Numbered from the stretch's first letter, positions 11,227-30,120 are shown. The stretch is 64,000 bases of DNA from Pleurotus ostreatus/Saccharomyces cerevisiae fusant (GCA_024196135.1 JAMQCK010000106.1:1-64000), one strand, 5' to 3'. Numbers and translations are program-made. Notes: generated from the letters alone by a model not told the origin.

Positions 11227-13587
11227 ATGTCCGACGACGAGAATGAGTACGAAGAAGATGAATTCCCGCACCCCTTTGTGGATCGCTCCTACAACATGGA
11301 GGACATGGAGGAACCTCGTGGGACGTGGGCGCCGCGAGCGGTGAGTGGGCAAGATTTCACTCCCCAAATATGTACCTACCGCTCGTGCCTATATGCTCAT
11401 CGTCACTTACAGATCCTCGAGCTGAAGATGTACCAGTTCTCCGCGACGCTGCGCGAGAAGTCGGAATGGTGGCGGAAGGCGAAGGATCCTGAGATCAGGA
11501 AGAAGTGGTTCGATGAGGCAAAGGCGCAGCAAGAGAATGAGGAGGAAAAGCGGTGGAGGTTGTCGGATAAGATGGTAAGATGGACCGTCTGTAGTGGACC
11601 TTCGGGGAAGCTTGAAGGTGAGGACACTTCGCTGAGATCGAATTCTACAGATAAACTACACGCTCGACGAATTGGAGGGCTATTCCCAGCTACGGGATGA
11701 GGCGACAGGTATTGAGGTATGTGTTAGCTATATATCTCCTATCATCTTTTGCAGCCCAATCGTCCGCACTTCGAATAGCAGACCCACTGACGCGCCCCAT
11801 CTCCCCACCCCCAGTGCGGCCCCTACGACTGCATCTGGCGCTCCGACAAGCTCATCCCAGACGATGTCCGCGCGGAGCTCGAAACTGCCGTCAAGCCCTT
11901 CGAGGACGTACCCGATGCACAGAAGGACTGGCACCCTGGGTCAGACGGTCAGGTCCTGGACCTGGTGCATCCGTCATTGTACCCCCTAGTCTATGAACAG
12001 ACTCTGGGAAAACAACCCGACGGCACGATCGGGGCCTTCGACCCTCCGGACCCCATCCTGGACAAGGGCCCCGACGATGCGGAGGTCCTCGAGGGATACG
12101 TATCGACGCGCTTCCAATGGCTGCCGTCGGATTTTGTGGTGCGGGAGGATGGGACCGTCCGCCTCACGTCGTCGTACATCAACAATGTCCCGCCCGGACA
12201 CGCTCCGCGCCTCATCCCCGCCATTGAACACATCCTCGCGCGCGCCGTGCCGCTGTGGGAGCGCGTCCTGAGCGACCTGCGCCGCGGGGAGCCGCCGATG
12301 CGGGTGGGGCCTGTTATCCAGAGTAGGAGCGGGTATGGAGCGAGGAAGGGGTTGGACTGCGTGTGGAGTAAGGGCGAGCCGAGGGGGGCGCCGGAGGAGG
12401 GGGAGGAGGGTGATGAAGGAGGGGAGGAAGAGGAGGGGGGCAACGGAGAGGAGGGGGACTCGGGGGAGGATGGCAGTCCCGTTAGCCAGCCAGCACGTAG
12501 GGTACATTGGGAGGATGAGCGGGCGAGGCGGGATGCGTGGTATGCGAGGCAGCCGATAACGCTGCCGGAGGTGGTGGGGGAGTACGGACGGGATGGGGCT
12601 GCTGGGCTGAAGGGGAGGGAGGAGATCAGTCGGGCGAAAGAGGACTGTGGGGCAGAGGAGCTCGGTGCGCCGCTGGAGGGAAAGGGGGAGACACTGTTCA
12701 GTCTGAAGGGCCGGACGATACAGGTGATCACGAAGCTGGCGAATATTGTGCTGACGCCGGAGAAGCCGGCGTATCCTGGGGGGACGTGGCATGTTGAGGG
12801 TGCGTATTGTTCTTTGTTCTTCGTGACTTTCAAGGTATCATCATTCGTGAGCGACTGATGTGCCTTCACCGCAGGAATGTGGAACGAGCGCATCATCTCA
12901 ACGTTCATTTACTACTATGACTCGGAGAATATCCAGGACACGACACTTGCCTTCCGCCAGGCAACGTCGGAACCACTGTACCATCGCCAAGACGATGTGT
13001 TCTGCATGTGGACGCTGTATCGCTTGGAAAGGGACAAGCCGTGCGTGCAAGAGATTGGCAGCATACCGACCAAGCAGGGGCGCTGCATTGCATTTCCTAA
13101 CTTGTTCCAGCATAAGGTATGGCCTGAATTTTGTTGTGTGTCAGTGCAACTTGAACCCAATCTTGCTCTCGCCCAGGTCTCCCCCTTCAAATTGGTAGAC
13201 CCCACCAAATCAGGCGTGCGCAAGATCATCGTCTTCTTCCTCGTCGACCCGACGCGGCGCATCCCGTCAGCCACGGACGTCGCGCCTCAACAGGAAGAGT
13301 GGCTTAAGAACACACTGCATACAGCCAAGGTCGATGATAGTAGCCGCCTTTCTACTATGCCGCTGGAGTTGCTGGACGCGCAAGCGGACTTGGTGGAGGG
13401 GATCATGACGAGGAAGGAGGCGCTGGAGATTCGGGAGGAGCTGATGAAGGAGAGGTCGGTGAGAAGGGATGAGGAAGGAGGGGATTATGAGGAAGATGAT
13501 GGGCTGTTCAGTATGGTGAGTGACTGGCGTGAGTAGCATGGTTCATGCTGATTGATGCCTTGTTCGTAGGGTTTCAACATGTGGTAA
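11227..13587 (+). CDS. DUF4246-type protein, copy A (predicted 2OG-Fe oxygenase-like)
   Basis: Seven exons: 11227-11340, 11413-11574, 11651-11716, 11815-12799, 12875-13116, 13177-13515 and 13570-13587, giving 641 aa and ending in GFNMW. It opens with EFPHPFVDRS, then WWRKAKDPEIRKKWF, CGPYDCIWRSDKLIP, DLVHPSLYPLVY, FQWLPSDF, PGGTWHVEG, and LFQHKVSPF followed by GVRKI and FFLVDPTRR. I recognise this as the fungal DUF4246 family. H440, E442, H522 and R538 are spaced like the HxD/E...H...R set of 2-oxoglutarate/Fe(II) oxygenases; that assignment is inference. An acidic insert near residues 198-215 (12393-12477) is missing in copies B and C. The paralogues at 14225 and 27981 have the same exon layout. 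The substrate is unknown. Confidence 0.75.
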
Positions 13588-14224
13588 GTTCCCTCCACAC
13601 TTTCTTGGATCCGGAACGACTGATCTCTCTTCAGCGAGCACTGATCGCACTCGGGAGGACTACACAATATACAAACTATGCATACATCCAATCTTGGCCT
13701 CACAACGCAGTATCTAAGGATACGGATGTACGAAGATGCTGTCGAAAATATGTCCGAGATGTTACTTGGTCCTCACATCATTATTGTTGGCCCTGCACTC
13801 TTGAAGTTTCGTCTCCTTGACACAATGAAGTTGGGACCAGCAGACCTGGGTACAAGCTGTGGTTGTGATGGTGTCAGGACTCAGTTGCGCCTCGGAGCCG
13901 AAAACGAACTGTGACAAACACGTGCCTTGATGTGACTCCACGCGTCGCAGACGGGCGCGTCCTCCGAGCTCGTCGTGGACAACTCGATCTCGGAAGCGCG
14001 TCTCTGTCAACCTCAGGAACGACATGCAACGCAACCTTGACTATGGAGGACTCTCTCAGCTGGTCGGGGGATTCAGCCTTGGCGCGATCGTACCTTCGAG
14101 CCTTATATAAAGGTCATGCGCGAGCGGTGTCTTACGCAGACCTCATCAGATACTTCTCTTCCTCAGCCCGCTGGCATTGAGACCTGTTGTTGCTGATACA
14201 CTCAGTCGTTGCCGATAAACAACC
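13588..14224. other. Intergenic region between DUF4246 copies A and B
   Basis: No gene. The 3' end of copy A and the promoter of copy B. It contains CTGTGAC...CACGTG near 13908-13925 and the TATA motif listed separately. Confidence 0.4.
14104..14121 (+). promoter_or_regulatory. Core promoter shared with copy C
   Basis: TATATAAAGGTCATGCGC, 120 bp upstream of the copy B start codon. The 16-mer TATAAAGGTCATGCGC recurs exactly at 27896-27911, 85 bp upstream of the copy C start, so the two paralogues kept the same TATA box and flank. Confidence 0.6.
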
Positions 14225-16366
14225 ATGACCGAGGCTACGAAGCTCGCATACGAGCCCGAATTCCCGCACCCCTTTGTCGATCGCTCGCAGTACGATGAAG
14301 AGCCCAAAGGGACGTGGGCGCCGCGAGCGGTGTGTGGTCGTGGTACATCCTTGCGCGTTTACTGATGTCCTCTGCAGATCCTCGAGTTGAGGATGTATCA
14401 GCTATCTGCTACGCTGCGCGAAAAACCCGAGTGGTGGCGCAAAGCCAAGGACCCCGAGATCAGGCAGAAGTGGTTCGAGGAGGCGAAGGCGCAGCACGAG
14501 AAGGAGGAGAAGCGATGGAGGCTGTCTGATAATATGGTCAGGAAAGGCGCTCGAGTTGAGGGGAATGGGATGCTGACACCCGATCGGCGCAGATCAACTA
14601 CACACTGAGTGAATTGGAGGACTATGCCCAACTTCGGGACGAGGAAACGGGGATTGAGGTGCGTGCATATGTGCAGGGATTTCGACGCGTATAGCTTACA
14701 TCGACACGCAGTGCGGCCCCTACGAGTCCATCTGGCGCTCCGACAAGCTCATCCCTGACGACTTACGCACCACCCTCCGCGCCGCCGTCGCTCCTCTTGA
14801 AGACGTGCCCGAAGACCAGAAGGACTGGCACCCCGGGTCGAACCAACAAGTCCTCGACCTCGTGCACCCATCGCTCTACCCTCTCGTCTACGGCAAGACG
14901 CTCGGCAAGCAACCCGATGGCTCGATTGGGACCTTCTCTCCACCTTCGCCCTCCTCCCGAAGCCCGGGCGACCCGCTCGTGGAGTACGGCCTGCAGGACG
15001 CGGAGGTCCTAAGGAGCTTCATTTCCCCGCGCTTCCAGTGGCTGCCGTCGGATTTTGAGGTGCGAGAGGATGGCTCGGTGCGCCTCGTTTCGTCGTACGT
15101 GAACAACGTGCCGCCGGAGCATGCAGGGCGGCTCGTCCCTGTGCTCGAGCGCATCGTCGCGCGCGCGGTGCCGCTTTGGGAGCGCGTGCTAGGTGACCTA
15201 CGCCGCGGGGAGCCCAAGATGCGGCTGGGGCCCGTGGTGGAGAGCGACAGCTGGTACGGGGCGAGCAAGGGGCTGGACTGCGTGTGGAGGGACGGGGAGC
15301 CAGAGGATCCGCCGGAGGATGAGTACCACGATTCCAATAATCTGGATTGGGAGACGTATAAGGCGCGGAGGGATGCGTGGTTTGCGGGGAAGCCGATGGC
15401 GCTGCCGGAGGCGCCGGGGCAGTATGATGGGGGGCTGGTGGAGGGGAGGGAAACGTTTAGTTTGAGGGGGAGGAAGATACAGGTGATTACGAAGTTGGCA
15501 AATATTGTGTTGGGGCCCGACAATCCGACGTATCCTGGGGGGACGTGGCATGTTGAGGGTATGTGCCACTCGAGCAGCTTCTTTGCTTTCTGTTCGCTAG
15601 CTTACACCCATCATAGGAATGTGGAACGAGCGCATCGTGTCCACCTTCATCTACTACTACTACTCGGAAAACATCCAGGACACGACGCTTGCTTTCCGCC
15701 AGGCGACCGCGGAGCCTCTGTACCACCAACAAGACGATGTGTTCTGCATGTGGACGCTGTATCGCATGGAGCGCGATCGACCGTGCGTGCAGGATATTGG
15801 GAGCATCCAGACGAAGGAGGGGCGTTGTATAGCGTTTCCGAATTTGTTCCAGCATAAGGTGGGTCTCTTGTTCGTTCACGTATGTCTATGACTTTGACTG
15901 ACTGACCACCACCACGCTCGTCCAGGTCTCCCCCTTCTCCCTCACCGACCCCACCAAGCCCGGCGTCCGCAAGATCCTCGCCCTCTTCCTCGTCGACCCG
16001 ACCCGCCCCGTGCCCTCCGCCACAGACATCGCGCCCCAGCAAAAAGAATGGGTGCAAGACGCTCTATATAATGCTCAGCTATCGCCAACCAATCGCTTGT
16101 CTACGCTGCCGACGGAGCTGATTAGTACGATCGAGGCGGACCTGACGCCGGGGATGATGAGTAGGGAGGAGGCGGAGGCGGTGAGGGCGGAGTTGATGGA
16201 GGAGAGGTCGGTGAAGAGGGATGAGGAGGGGGAGGTGGTGGAGGGGGAGGGGACGTTGTTTAGTGGGGTGAGTGGGTTGTTTGATCTTAAAGGGGTTGAT
16301 GATGTCTTGCTTTGGGCTGGAAGCTGATTAGGATTGTTCCTCTGGCAGGGTTTTAACATGTGGTAA
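14225..16366 (+). CDS. DUF4246-type protein, copy B
   Basis: Seven exons: 14225-14329, 14378-14536, 14593-14658, 14712-15558, 15617-15858, 15926-16267 and 16349-16366, giving 592 aa. All six introns sit at the same codon positions and phases as in copies A and C, and the last exon again encodes only GFNMW and the stop. The conserved blocks are as in copy A: EFPHPFVDRS, WRSDKLIPDD, VHPSLYPLVYGK, GGTWHVEGMWNERIVST and LFQHKVSPFSLTDPTKPGVRKI. The putative metal/2-oxoglutarate residues are H390, E392, H472 and R488. It lies 637 bp downstream of copy A in the same orientation, as expected for a tandem duplication. No signal peptide or membrane segment is visible, so a soluble intracellular enzyme is likely. 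The function is not established for the family. Confidence 0.75.
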
Positions 16367-16837
16367 GCTTCGGCGATTCTTGAGAGGGGAAACGATGCTC
16401 ACCTAACATCAGTGAACACTGACCTCGCAAGCTAAAGCCAGCGCTGAAGTTCAGTAAGAGATCCCAATGAAACATTGACAGTGTACGAAGTGGCTTTACA
16501 TATGAACCTCGCTCGTTACACGGCGATGGAATGGCCACGTCTCGAGTAGCACTGATTCAAGCACGTCTTGACACCGGAGGACCTGCTGTAGTAATATCCC
16601 CCCAACGAAGACATGAGTCAATATGAGGATCCCTGTTCGCTCTCGAGTGAACTCATCCAGTCGGCCTTGCGAAATACAATAACTTTCTTATTTAGAAACC
16701 TTTGTATTCTTGAGCGTCTAAAAGAATTTGAAATCAAGCGCATCAGTAAGGCACTTTGTCATCACCGCCGACGACGACGACGCTTAAAAGGGACTCGACG
16801 CGGTCATCCCACGCAGCTTGCGCCATCGACACGCTCA
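16367..16837. other. Intergenic region before ABCC transporter
   Basis: No gene recognised. An upstream in-frame ATG exists at 16613, but the 75 codons between it and 16838 look non-coding (two CGACGACGA-type low-complexity runs). A CTTAAAAGG TATA-like motif lies near 16783. Confidence 0.4.
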
Positions 16838-22938
<6,101 letters not shown>

Positions 22939-23257
22939 ACATTCGGGTCATGGAATGGATGGCGTTTGTCCACAGCATATCTATAATGCCATTTAGACGA
23001 TTCTTCACCTAGCCATTACAATGTTGGATAATGCATCACTAGAGCTGGGAATCGAGAAAACTATGCAAGGGTTGCAAACGTCAGAGTGATCCTGAATGTC
23101 GAGGTGATGGTGGTGGCGAAAGAAAAGGAATGAATTGTTGTCAATGTTGAGCTGGAACAAACAAACAGAATCACGTGCAGTCGCGTACCACGTGCGAACA
23201 TGGCAAGCGCCCGGTAAGCGCAATATTTGATCTTGAACCATCGCGTCGCTGGTCAAG
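22939..23257. other. Short intergenic region
   Basis: 319 bp between the ABCC stop and the BIR-protein start. No gene or clear motif seen; presumably the 3' end of the transporter mRNA and the BIR promoter. Confidence 0.4.
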
Positions 23258-26200
23258 ATGGAATGCCTAGACCTCCGTGAGGCCTCCTTTGCCAAGGGCA
23301 AGCGCGTCAAGAACCCCAACAAAGCCAACTCTACCGTCCTCGCGAAATGGCCGCACAAATCGAAGCATTTAGCCACTCCCCAGGTTCTCGCAGAGGCCGG
23401 ATTCTACTACGACCCGGCGTACGACGAGCGCGACAACGTGTCGTGCTTCATGTGCAACAAGTCCTTGTCGCAGTGGGAGGAGGAGGACGATCCGTTCGAG
23501 GTGCACTGGCAGAAATGCGGCACTGACCGGCGTTGTGCGTGGGCCGTGCTGCGTTGTGGATTGAGCACGGACATGGACAGGAACGGAGAGTGCGTGGTCA
23601 AATATGCGACGCGATCTACGAACTGACAACCGCGCAGATACACCTACCCGGACAAGACGCGCATCCCCACGACGCCGATGATGGTGCAGGCCCGCCTTAT
23701 GACGTTCTCACAGGGCAAAGGTTGGCCGCATAGCGGGAAGGATCACGGCGCGTCCTCGCAGAGGGTGCGTACCCTAACTCGCTCCCTATACTACCGCTTG
23801 ACGACCATCGCAGATGGCCGAAGCAGGATTCATCTACATGCCCCAGCACCCCGGCGACGACGGCGCGATGTGCCTCTATTGCGGCACCTCACTGAGCGGA
23901 TGGGATGCGGACGATGACCCTCTGTGCGTGGTATCCCAATCCCAATTTGACGCAACTAACCCCCGCATAGCGAAGAACATTACAAACGCGGTCTCAAATT
24001 GCAGACTCCCTGCCCTTTCCTGCAGCTCAAGAAGTCCGACGGATCGTCCGCCAAGCCCACGTCCCGCAAGGCGTCGACATCACAATTGGGCCGATCCACC
24101 TCGCAGCAAGGCAAATCGCACTCGCGCCAGCCCTCGCGTTCGTCCGCGCGCCCCGCGTCACGGCAGGCGTCCCAGTCACAGTACGAGGACGTCGTGGAGA
24201 GCACGAAGGAGTTCGATGGGTCGGATGACGACGACGATGGCGGCGGCGGGCGGAAGAACCTGCGGAAATCGACGCGCGCGCGCACGAAGTCTGTCACGCA
24301 GGAGGCCAAATCGGCCGCGCAAGAGGACGCGCCGCTCGCGCGCAAACCGTCGCGCTCAACGAAGGCCAGGCGGGGGAAGAGCGCCGCGCCGGCGGAAAAA
24401 GAAGAGAGCGACGCGCAGAGCGTGCAGAGCGGGAAGGCCGAGCAGGCGGAAGCGATGAGTCTACGGCGAAGTACGCGCTCGCGGCCGCCGTCGCGACTGG
24501 GCACGGAGGAAAGCGAGGCGGAGCCCGCGCAGCCGCGGGGGCGAAAGCGCGTCGCGAGCACGGCGGCTGGGAGGGCAGGGAGCAAAGCGGCCAGCGACAC
24601 CGAGGAGCCGGCCAAGGCGAAGGGTAAAGGCAAGGGCAAGACGAAGGGGCGCGTGCCGTCTGTCGCGCCCAGCATGCATACCATCGATGAGGATGCGGCT
24701 CTCGCGCTGTCCGATGAGGAAGAAGAGTCGCCCGAGCCTGAGCCCGAACCGCCGAAGAAAGCGACGCGCGCGAAGGGAAAGGGGAAGAAGGCCGCTGATA
24801 ACGCCCTTGCGGAGTCCACCACCCTTGGGGAGTCCACTATCCAGTTTCCCGGCGCGTGGGTGGAGGACGAGGGAGAGGAGGCGCCGGCCTCGTTCCCGAA
24901 GCCGCAGAAGCCGAGGCTGAAGGGCAAGGCGAAGGCGCCGGCGCCAGCACCGTCGACAACGGAGGACGAGCTGGCGATGGAGGACGATGAGGACGAGACG
25001 CTGGTGCTGCGGCAGTCGACGCGGACGCGGGCGAAGCCACCGTCCAAGGCTAAGCCTCCGTCGAAGACGATCAGGGCGGCTGTTCAGAAGGGAGCGGCTG
25101 GCGGGGTGCGCGAGGTGCGTTGCATTTCTATTTACCGGTGGTTCACTTCGATGCGGGGATGCATAACTTGAAGTGTACTTGTTCCACACCTGCCTACATA
25201 TGGCTTGATTTTTCGCAAACACTAACCATAATTCCAGTCTGCAGATCCTGAGGGCGAGCAGGACGACGACAATGAAGCACAGCCTCCCCCACCACCCAAA
25301 CCTCTGTCGCGCCAGGCATCAAAGTCCAAGAAGAAGAAACCGCCGGCGGAGGAGATCGTATCCGACTCTGAGCCCGAGCCCGAGCCTCCCGCGCCTGATT
25401 CTGACTCCGTCGTGCAAGACTCCGCGCCCGAGTCGATCCCAACGCCAAGTGGGTCCACTGACGGCGGCGCGGACGATATGGACGTCGACGATGAAGACGT
25501 GCCTCGACCAAAGAAGCCGCGGTCGACGAGTAGCGTGCACACGCTGAAGAAGAAGGCGAGCGCGGACACCCTGCGTGGCCAGGGCGCGATACGCGGCAAA
25601 CAGAGCGTAGACACGTTGCGCGGCAAGCCCAGCCTGGATACGCTGCGCGGCGTGGACCCCGCGACCGGCAAGGCGAAGCGGGCGAGCAAGGTGCCCCCGC
25701 GGCAGCCGACGACAAATGGACGCGGGAAGACCAGCAGGGTTGTCGAGATCTCGTCGGATGACGATGTGGCGATGGAGGATGCGAGGGATGAGGAGGAGGA
25801 GGAGATGAGACGGGAGGAGGAGGAGACAAGGAAGGCAGAGGAGGCGGCGAGGAGGGCTGAGGAAGAGATCCGGCGCGCGGAGGAGGAGCGGCGGGAGCGG
25901 GAGGAGAAGGAACGACGCGAACGCGAGGAAGAAGCCAGGCGGAGGGAGGAAGAAGAAAGGCGACGAGAAGAGGAGAGGGAAGCAGAGGCGCGGCGAGCGG
26001 AGGATGCGGAGAGGACACGGCAAGCGGAGGCGAAGAAGCGGGAGGATGAGGCCCGACGTGAGGCGGTCCGCCGGGCTGCTGAAGCTCGCAAGGCCGAAGA
26101 AGAACTGCGCCGCCGCACGGCTGAAGAGCAGCGTCGTCGCGAAGAGCAGCGGAAGGCGCAGGAGCGGCTCGCCGAGCAACGCAAGGCGGAGGCGCAGCGG

Positions 26201-26854
26201 CAAGAGGAGGAACGCAGGAAGGAGGAGGAGCGGAAGGAGGAAGAACGCCTGCAGAAGGAGGAGCAGAGGCGGAAGGCGAGGGAGGCGCGGGCAAAACAGG
26301 AAGAGGCCAAGCGTCGCGCCGAGGAGGAAAAGAAGCAAGAGGCGGCGCGACGCGCGCAGGAGAAGAAGGAAGCGGCCCGCCGCGCACAGGAGCAGAAACG
26401 CGCGGAGGAAGAGGAGAAGCGGCGCGTGGCTGAGGAGCGTCGTCGTGCGGCGAAGGAGGAAGAGCAGCGTCGTGCGGCTGAGGCGGAGGCAGAGCAGCGA
26501 CGCCGCGCAGAGGAAGAGCAGCGAGCGGCCGAGGACAAGATGCACGTCGACGAGCCCGCGCCACTGCCGAACGGACACAAGGCCGACGTCTTCGGCGACG
26601 ATGTCGCCAACCCCTTCGCAGAATCGACCGTCGATGCTCGCGCCTCCAGCCAGCCAGCGACCAGCGAGAGCGCGTTCCCGCCGCTGACGAGCATTCCGGA
26701 CGAGGACCTCGATATGACCGTCGAGGAGTGGATCCGCGCGCAGATGGAGTTGGCTGCCGACAAAATTCGCCTCGATGGCGAGGCGCAGATTCGGGCGTTC
26801 ATTGAGCGGTCGCGGGAGGTGGGCGAACAGATTCGGGATACGCTCAAGGTTTGA
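23258..26854 (+). CDS. bir1: BIR-domain protein, Bir1/survivin-type chromosomal passenger homologue
   Basis: Five exons: 23258-23589, 23638-23764, 23814-23923, 23971-25114 and 25238-26854, giving 1109 aa. Two BIR zinc modules are visible. BIR1 has CFMC (C63, C66), H83 and C93 in CAWA. BIR2 follows MAEAGFIY with CLYC (C173, C176), H193 and C204. Two tandem BIRs plus a long tail is the fungal Bir1 layout. Bir1 works with Aurora kinase and INCENP at centromeres and the spindle midzone. Residues about 205-755 are Ser/Lys/acidic, low complexity, with many RKS/SRQ sites. Residues about 756-1003 are an almost uninterrupted E/R/K/A stretch, a predicted coiled coil or single alpha-helix. A short conserved-looking C-terminus (MTVEEWIRAQMELAADKIR) follows. 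Long antisense open frames here come from the E/K/R codons. Confidence 0.85.
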
Positions 26855-27980
26855 CGCACGAGAATGGTACTTCCCCTGACGCTACAGTACGTTTTGTTGA
26901 CCGCCATGGATTCCATCGCTATAATCGCTGTTCGTATCGCTCACCAACTTGTCCAGCTTCCCTCTCGCACGTCCTCACTCAACTAGATATTTATACATCA
27001 CAACGTACATACGAGACAATGCATCCGTTCGTCCCTCTTCATAGGCATCGAGCTTGTTGGAGTTGGTGCTTGATGTAGCCGATTTGCGCAAGTCATTGGG
27101 AATACATACTGTACGAAGAAGACATCGGATAGGGGACCGGGACTGGTGAGTTGGCCCTACATTCAATTGCCACTACATACTCACGGCATTCCCTGACCTC
27201 CGGGCTTCGCCAGGCAAGCGGTCGGCTAGCGTGTCCTGATCGCCTTGTACGACGATTTGACGCTTGAGAACGGACAGAACTTTCGAGTCACATAACGAAT
27301 ACGTGACGGTCACTGTTCGTTTTTTTCCGAAGTCCCGCAGCCGTAGACGTTTACATCAAGTCTTCTGCGCTTCAAGGCAGCCCAGCAACTTCGAACGCCC
27401 CCCCCCCTGACGAGTCTCATCTTAAATAGCCAGCATGGCCACGAGTAGGTGAGGGATCCCCCGGAATGATGGCACCCCCAGAAGCTCAACATATGCCAGT
27501 TCGTAATTTCGTTAACAAGCCCCTCTCCACAGGCGGTTGGCTAATGACAGCGAACACTGACCCAGCTTCTGAGTCGCAAGGTAGGTACTTCGGCTCCTTC
27601 CAAAAAGGTATTCTGACCTCTTTCGAACCATCAGTCTGACCCCTTCGTAGAAGACAGAAACAAAAAGATCGCGCAGATACCTAGGTCGAGAACAGCGGAC
27701 TCACCGGAGCTTTGAGTCATCCTAGAAGCGGAGAACATTTGGGTTGCTGCGACTTGCTGGCTTCCTGTTCGGAACTGCGGCCCCGACTGAGAACATGCCC
27801 CTTCAAAAGGAAAATATGCCCAGTACGTACGCGTATACGACTGACTACATCGCGACGATGGCTCAGTTCGGCGCCCACCACATTCACTCTCATCGTATAA
27901 AGGTCATGCGCGGACAGCCCAACATCGCCATCTCAAGCGTTCTCATCTTTCCCCCAGCTTCTTTCCTCCCCGTTGGAAAC
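26855..27980. other. Intergenic region upstream of DUF4246 copy C
   Basis: 1.1 kb with no recognised gene. A poly-C run occurs near 27403. The copy C core promoter (TATA at 27896) lies at the right end. The open frame beginning at 27744 reads into exon 1 of copy C but carries no conserved sequence before 27981. Confidence 0.45.
27896..27911 (+). promoter_or_regulatory. TATA box/core promoter of copy C
   Basis: TATAAAGGTCATGCGC, identical to 14106-14121 upstream of copy B. It lies 85 bp before the start codon at 27981. Confidence 0.6.
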
Positions 27981-30120
27981 ATGCGCAGTAACACCAACAA
28001 CGCACACTCCGAGCCAGAATTTCCCCATCCCTTCGTCGATCGCTCGCTGTACTGGTCTAATGGTGTCCCCGGTTCGTGGGCACCTCGGGCTGTACGTGAG
28101 CTTACCAGAACCTTCCCGCGTGTATACTCATGGTCAGCTCAGGTTGTTGAACTGAACATGTGCCGGCTTTCCGCGACGCTTCGTGGAAAGCCTGAGTGGT
28201 GGCGGAAAGCCCGCGATCCCGAGATCAGGAAGAAATGGTTTGAGGAGGCGAGGTCATGGCAGGAGAAGAAACCGAAGTGGTGGCGGTTGTCCGACAATAT
28301 GGTCAGTACTTATTCTCATTGGATAACATTTACAATGCCAACACCCAAATTGCCTAGATCAACTACACTCTTGGCGAGCTAGAGGGCTACGCGCAACTTC
28401 GGGACGAGGAAACGGGGATTGAGGTGCGTGAACAATTGTGCAGCTCCTTTCTACGCGCATCGCTTACATTCGCATGCAGTGCGGGCCATACGACTGCATC
28501 TGGTATTCCGACAAGCTTATCCCCGTTGACGTGCGCGACGCCCTCCGCACTGCTGTCGCACCTCTCGAAAACGTATCCGATGCCCAAAAGGACTGGCACC
28601 CCGGATCCAAACAGCAAGTCCTTGACCTCGTCCATCCCTCCCTCTACCCGCTCGTATACCACAGAACGCTCGGAAAACGGCCCGACGGCACCATTGAGAC
28701 CTTCGCCCCGCCCGTGCCCTCTTATTATGATCACAGCCGTCCGTTCTCAGAAGATGAACACTTTGACACGAGCGTGATTCAGGAGTTCATCTCCCCCCGG
28801 TTCCAGTGGCTGCCCTCCGACTATAAAGTGCACGCCGATGGAACCGTCCGTCTCACTTCCGAGTATATCAACAACGTTCCTCCCGAGCACGCTCCTCGGC
28901 TCGTCCCCGTGCTTGAACGCATCGTCGCGCGCGCGGTGCCTCTATGGGAGCGCGTGCTGAGCGACTTGCGGCGCGGAGAGCCCAATATGCGGCTGGGGCC
29001 CGTCATCGAGGACGATAGCGACGGCAACGAGACCGATCTCGTGTCCGTCCCAAAGAGGGGGTTGGCATGCGTTTGGAGGAACCACGAACCCGAGGATCCA
29101 GACTGGGAGGAAGGGGGGAAGCTCTTGATTGGTGGCTGCGGCACACCGCAGTATGAGTCGTGGAGATATTCATGGTTCTTGAACCAGCCGATGGCATTGC
29201 CAGACGCACCAGCTGAGTATGACGGGAGGTTGACGGTCAAGGGGGAGAATACGCTTAGCTTGAAGGGCCGGACTATCCAGGTGATCACGAAGCTGGCGAA
29301 TATCGTGCTGACGCCGGAGAAACCATCCTATCCAGGCGGGACGTGGCATGTTGAAGGTATGTATCCACGAATTAGCTTCGTCTTCCATTTTTGTACTACT
29401 GACACTCATTAATCTCAGGCATGTGGAACGAGCGGATCGTTTCTACCTTCATCTATTACTACGACTCGCAGAACATCCAGGATACGAGGCTGGCCTTCCG
29501 TCAGCCGACCGCCGACCCTACGTACCATCAACAGAACGATGAGTACTGCATGTGGGTGCTCTACCGCATGAAGCGCGACAAACCATGCGTGCAAGACATA
29601 GGGAGCATAGTGACGAAGGAAGGACGCTGTATAGCGTTTCCCAACTTGTTCCAGCATAGGGTGCGCGTTCTCCTGCATCTAACAGTGCAATTTACTCATC
29701 CGACCGTCTCTACGCTCGTCTAGGTCTCCCCATTCGCCCTCACTGACCCCACTAAACCCGGCGTCCGCAGGATCCTCGCCCTCTTCCTCGTTGACCCTAC
29801 CCGCCGCGTTCCATCCGCTACCGACATCGCTCCTCAACAGAATGACTGGTTCAAAGATATTCTCTACGACCTACACGTGTCATCTAGCAGCCGCATGTCC
29901 ACTCTCCCCCCGGAGCTCATCGACAAGATCCAGGCTGAACTGACGCCGGGGATGATGTCCCGTGAGGAAGCGCTGGCGATTCGGGAGGAGCTCATGAAGG
30001 AACGGTCACTGAATGCTAATCAGCCGGAGTCGCTATTCACCGAGGTGAGCGACTGTTTGAAGTCGGCGTGGTGGAAGTTGACTCTGATTTTCTCGTTAAC
30101 AGGGTTTCAACATGTGGTAG
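27981..30120 (+). CDS. DUF4246-type protein, copy C
   Basis: Seven exons: 27981-28091, 28143-28301, 28358-28423, 28480-29356, 29419-29660, 29724-30044 and 30103-30120, giving 597 aa. The exon borders match copies A and B, including the 66-nt third exon, the 242-nt fifth exon and the terminal 18-nt GFNMW exon. It opens with EPEFPHPFVDRS. Core blocks are CGPYDCIWYSDKLIP, LVHPSLYPLVY, FQWLPSDYKV, PGGTWHVEGMWNERIVST and LFQHRVSPFALTDPTKPGVRRI. Putative 2-oxoglutarate/Fe residues are H402, E404, H484 and R500. It is separated from the A/B pair by the ABCC and BIR genes, so a tandem array was either broken by insertion of other genes or one copy moved. It shares a 16-bp core promoter with copy B. 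Confidence 0.75.

Noticed and set aside
16613..16837. Upstream in-frame ATG extending the ABCC transporter by 75 residues
   Set aside because: The extension is low-complexity and Arg-rich with no family likeness; the ATG at 16838 fits the usual TMD0 start.
23980..25047. 355-codon minus-strand frame
   Set aside because: Shadow of the Bir1 coding strand in low-complexity sequence; no motif.
25194..26916. Long minus-strand open frames (up to 564 codons) opposite the Bir1 gene
   Set aside because: They are mirror images of the GAG/GCG/CGG-rich charged helix: low-complexity Ser/Leu/Pro/Arg strings without domains or splice logic.
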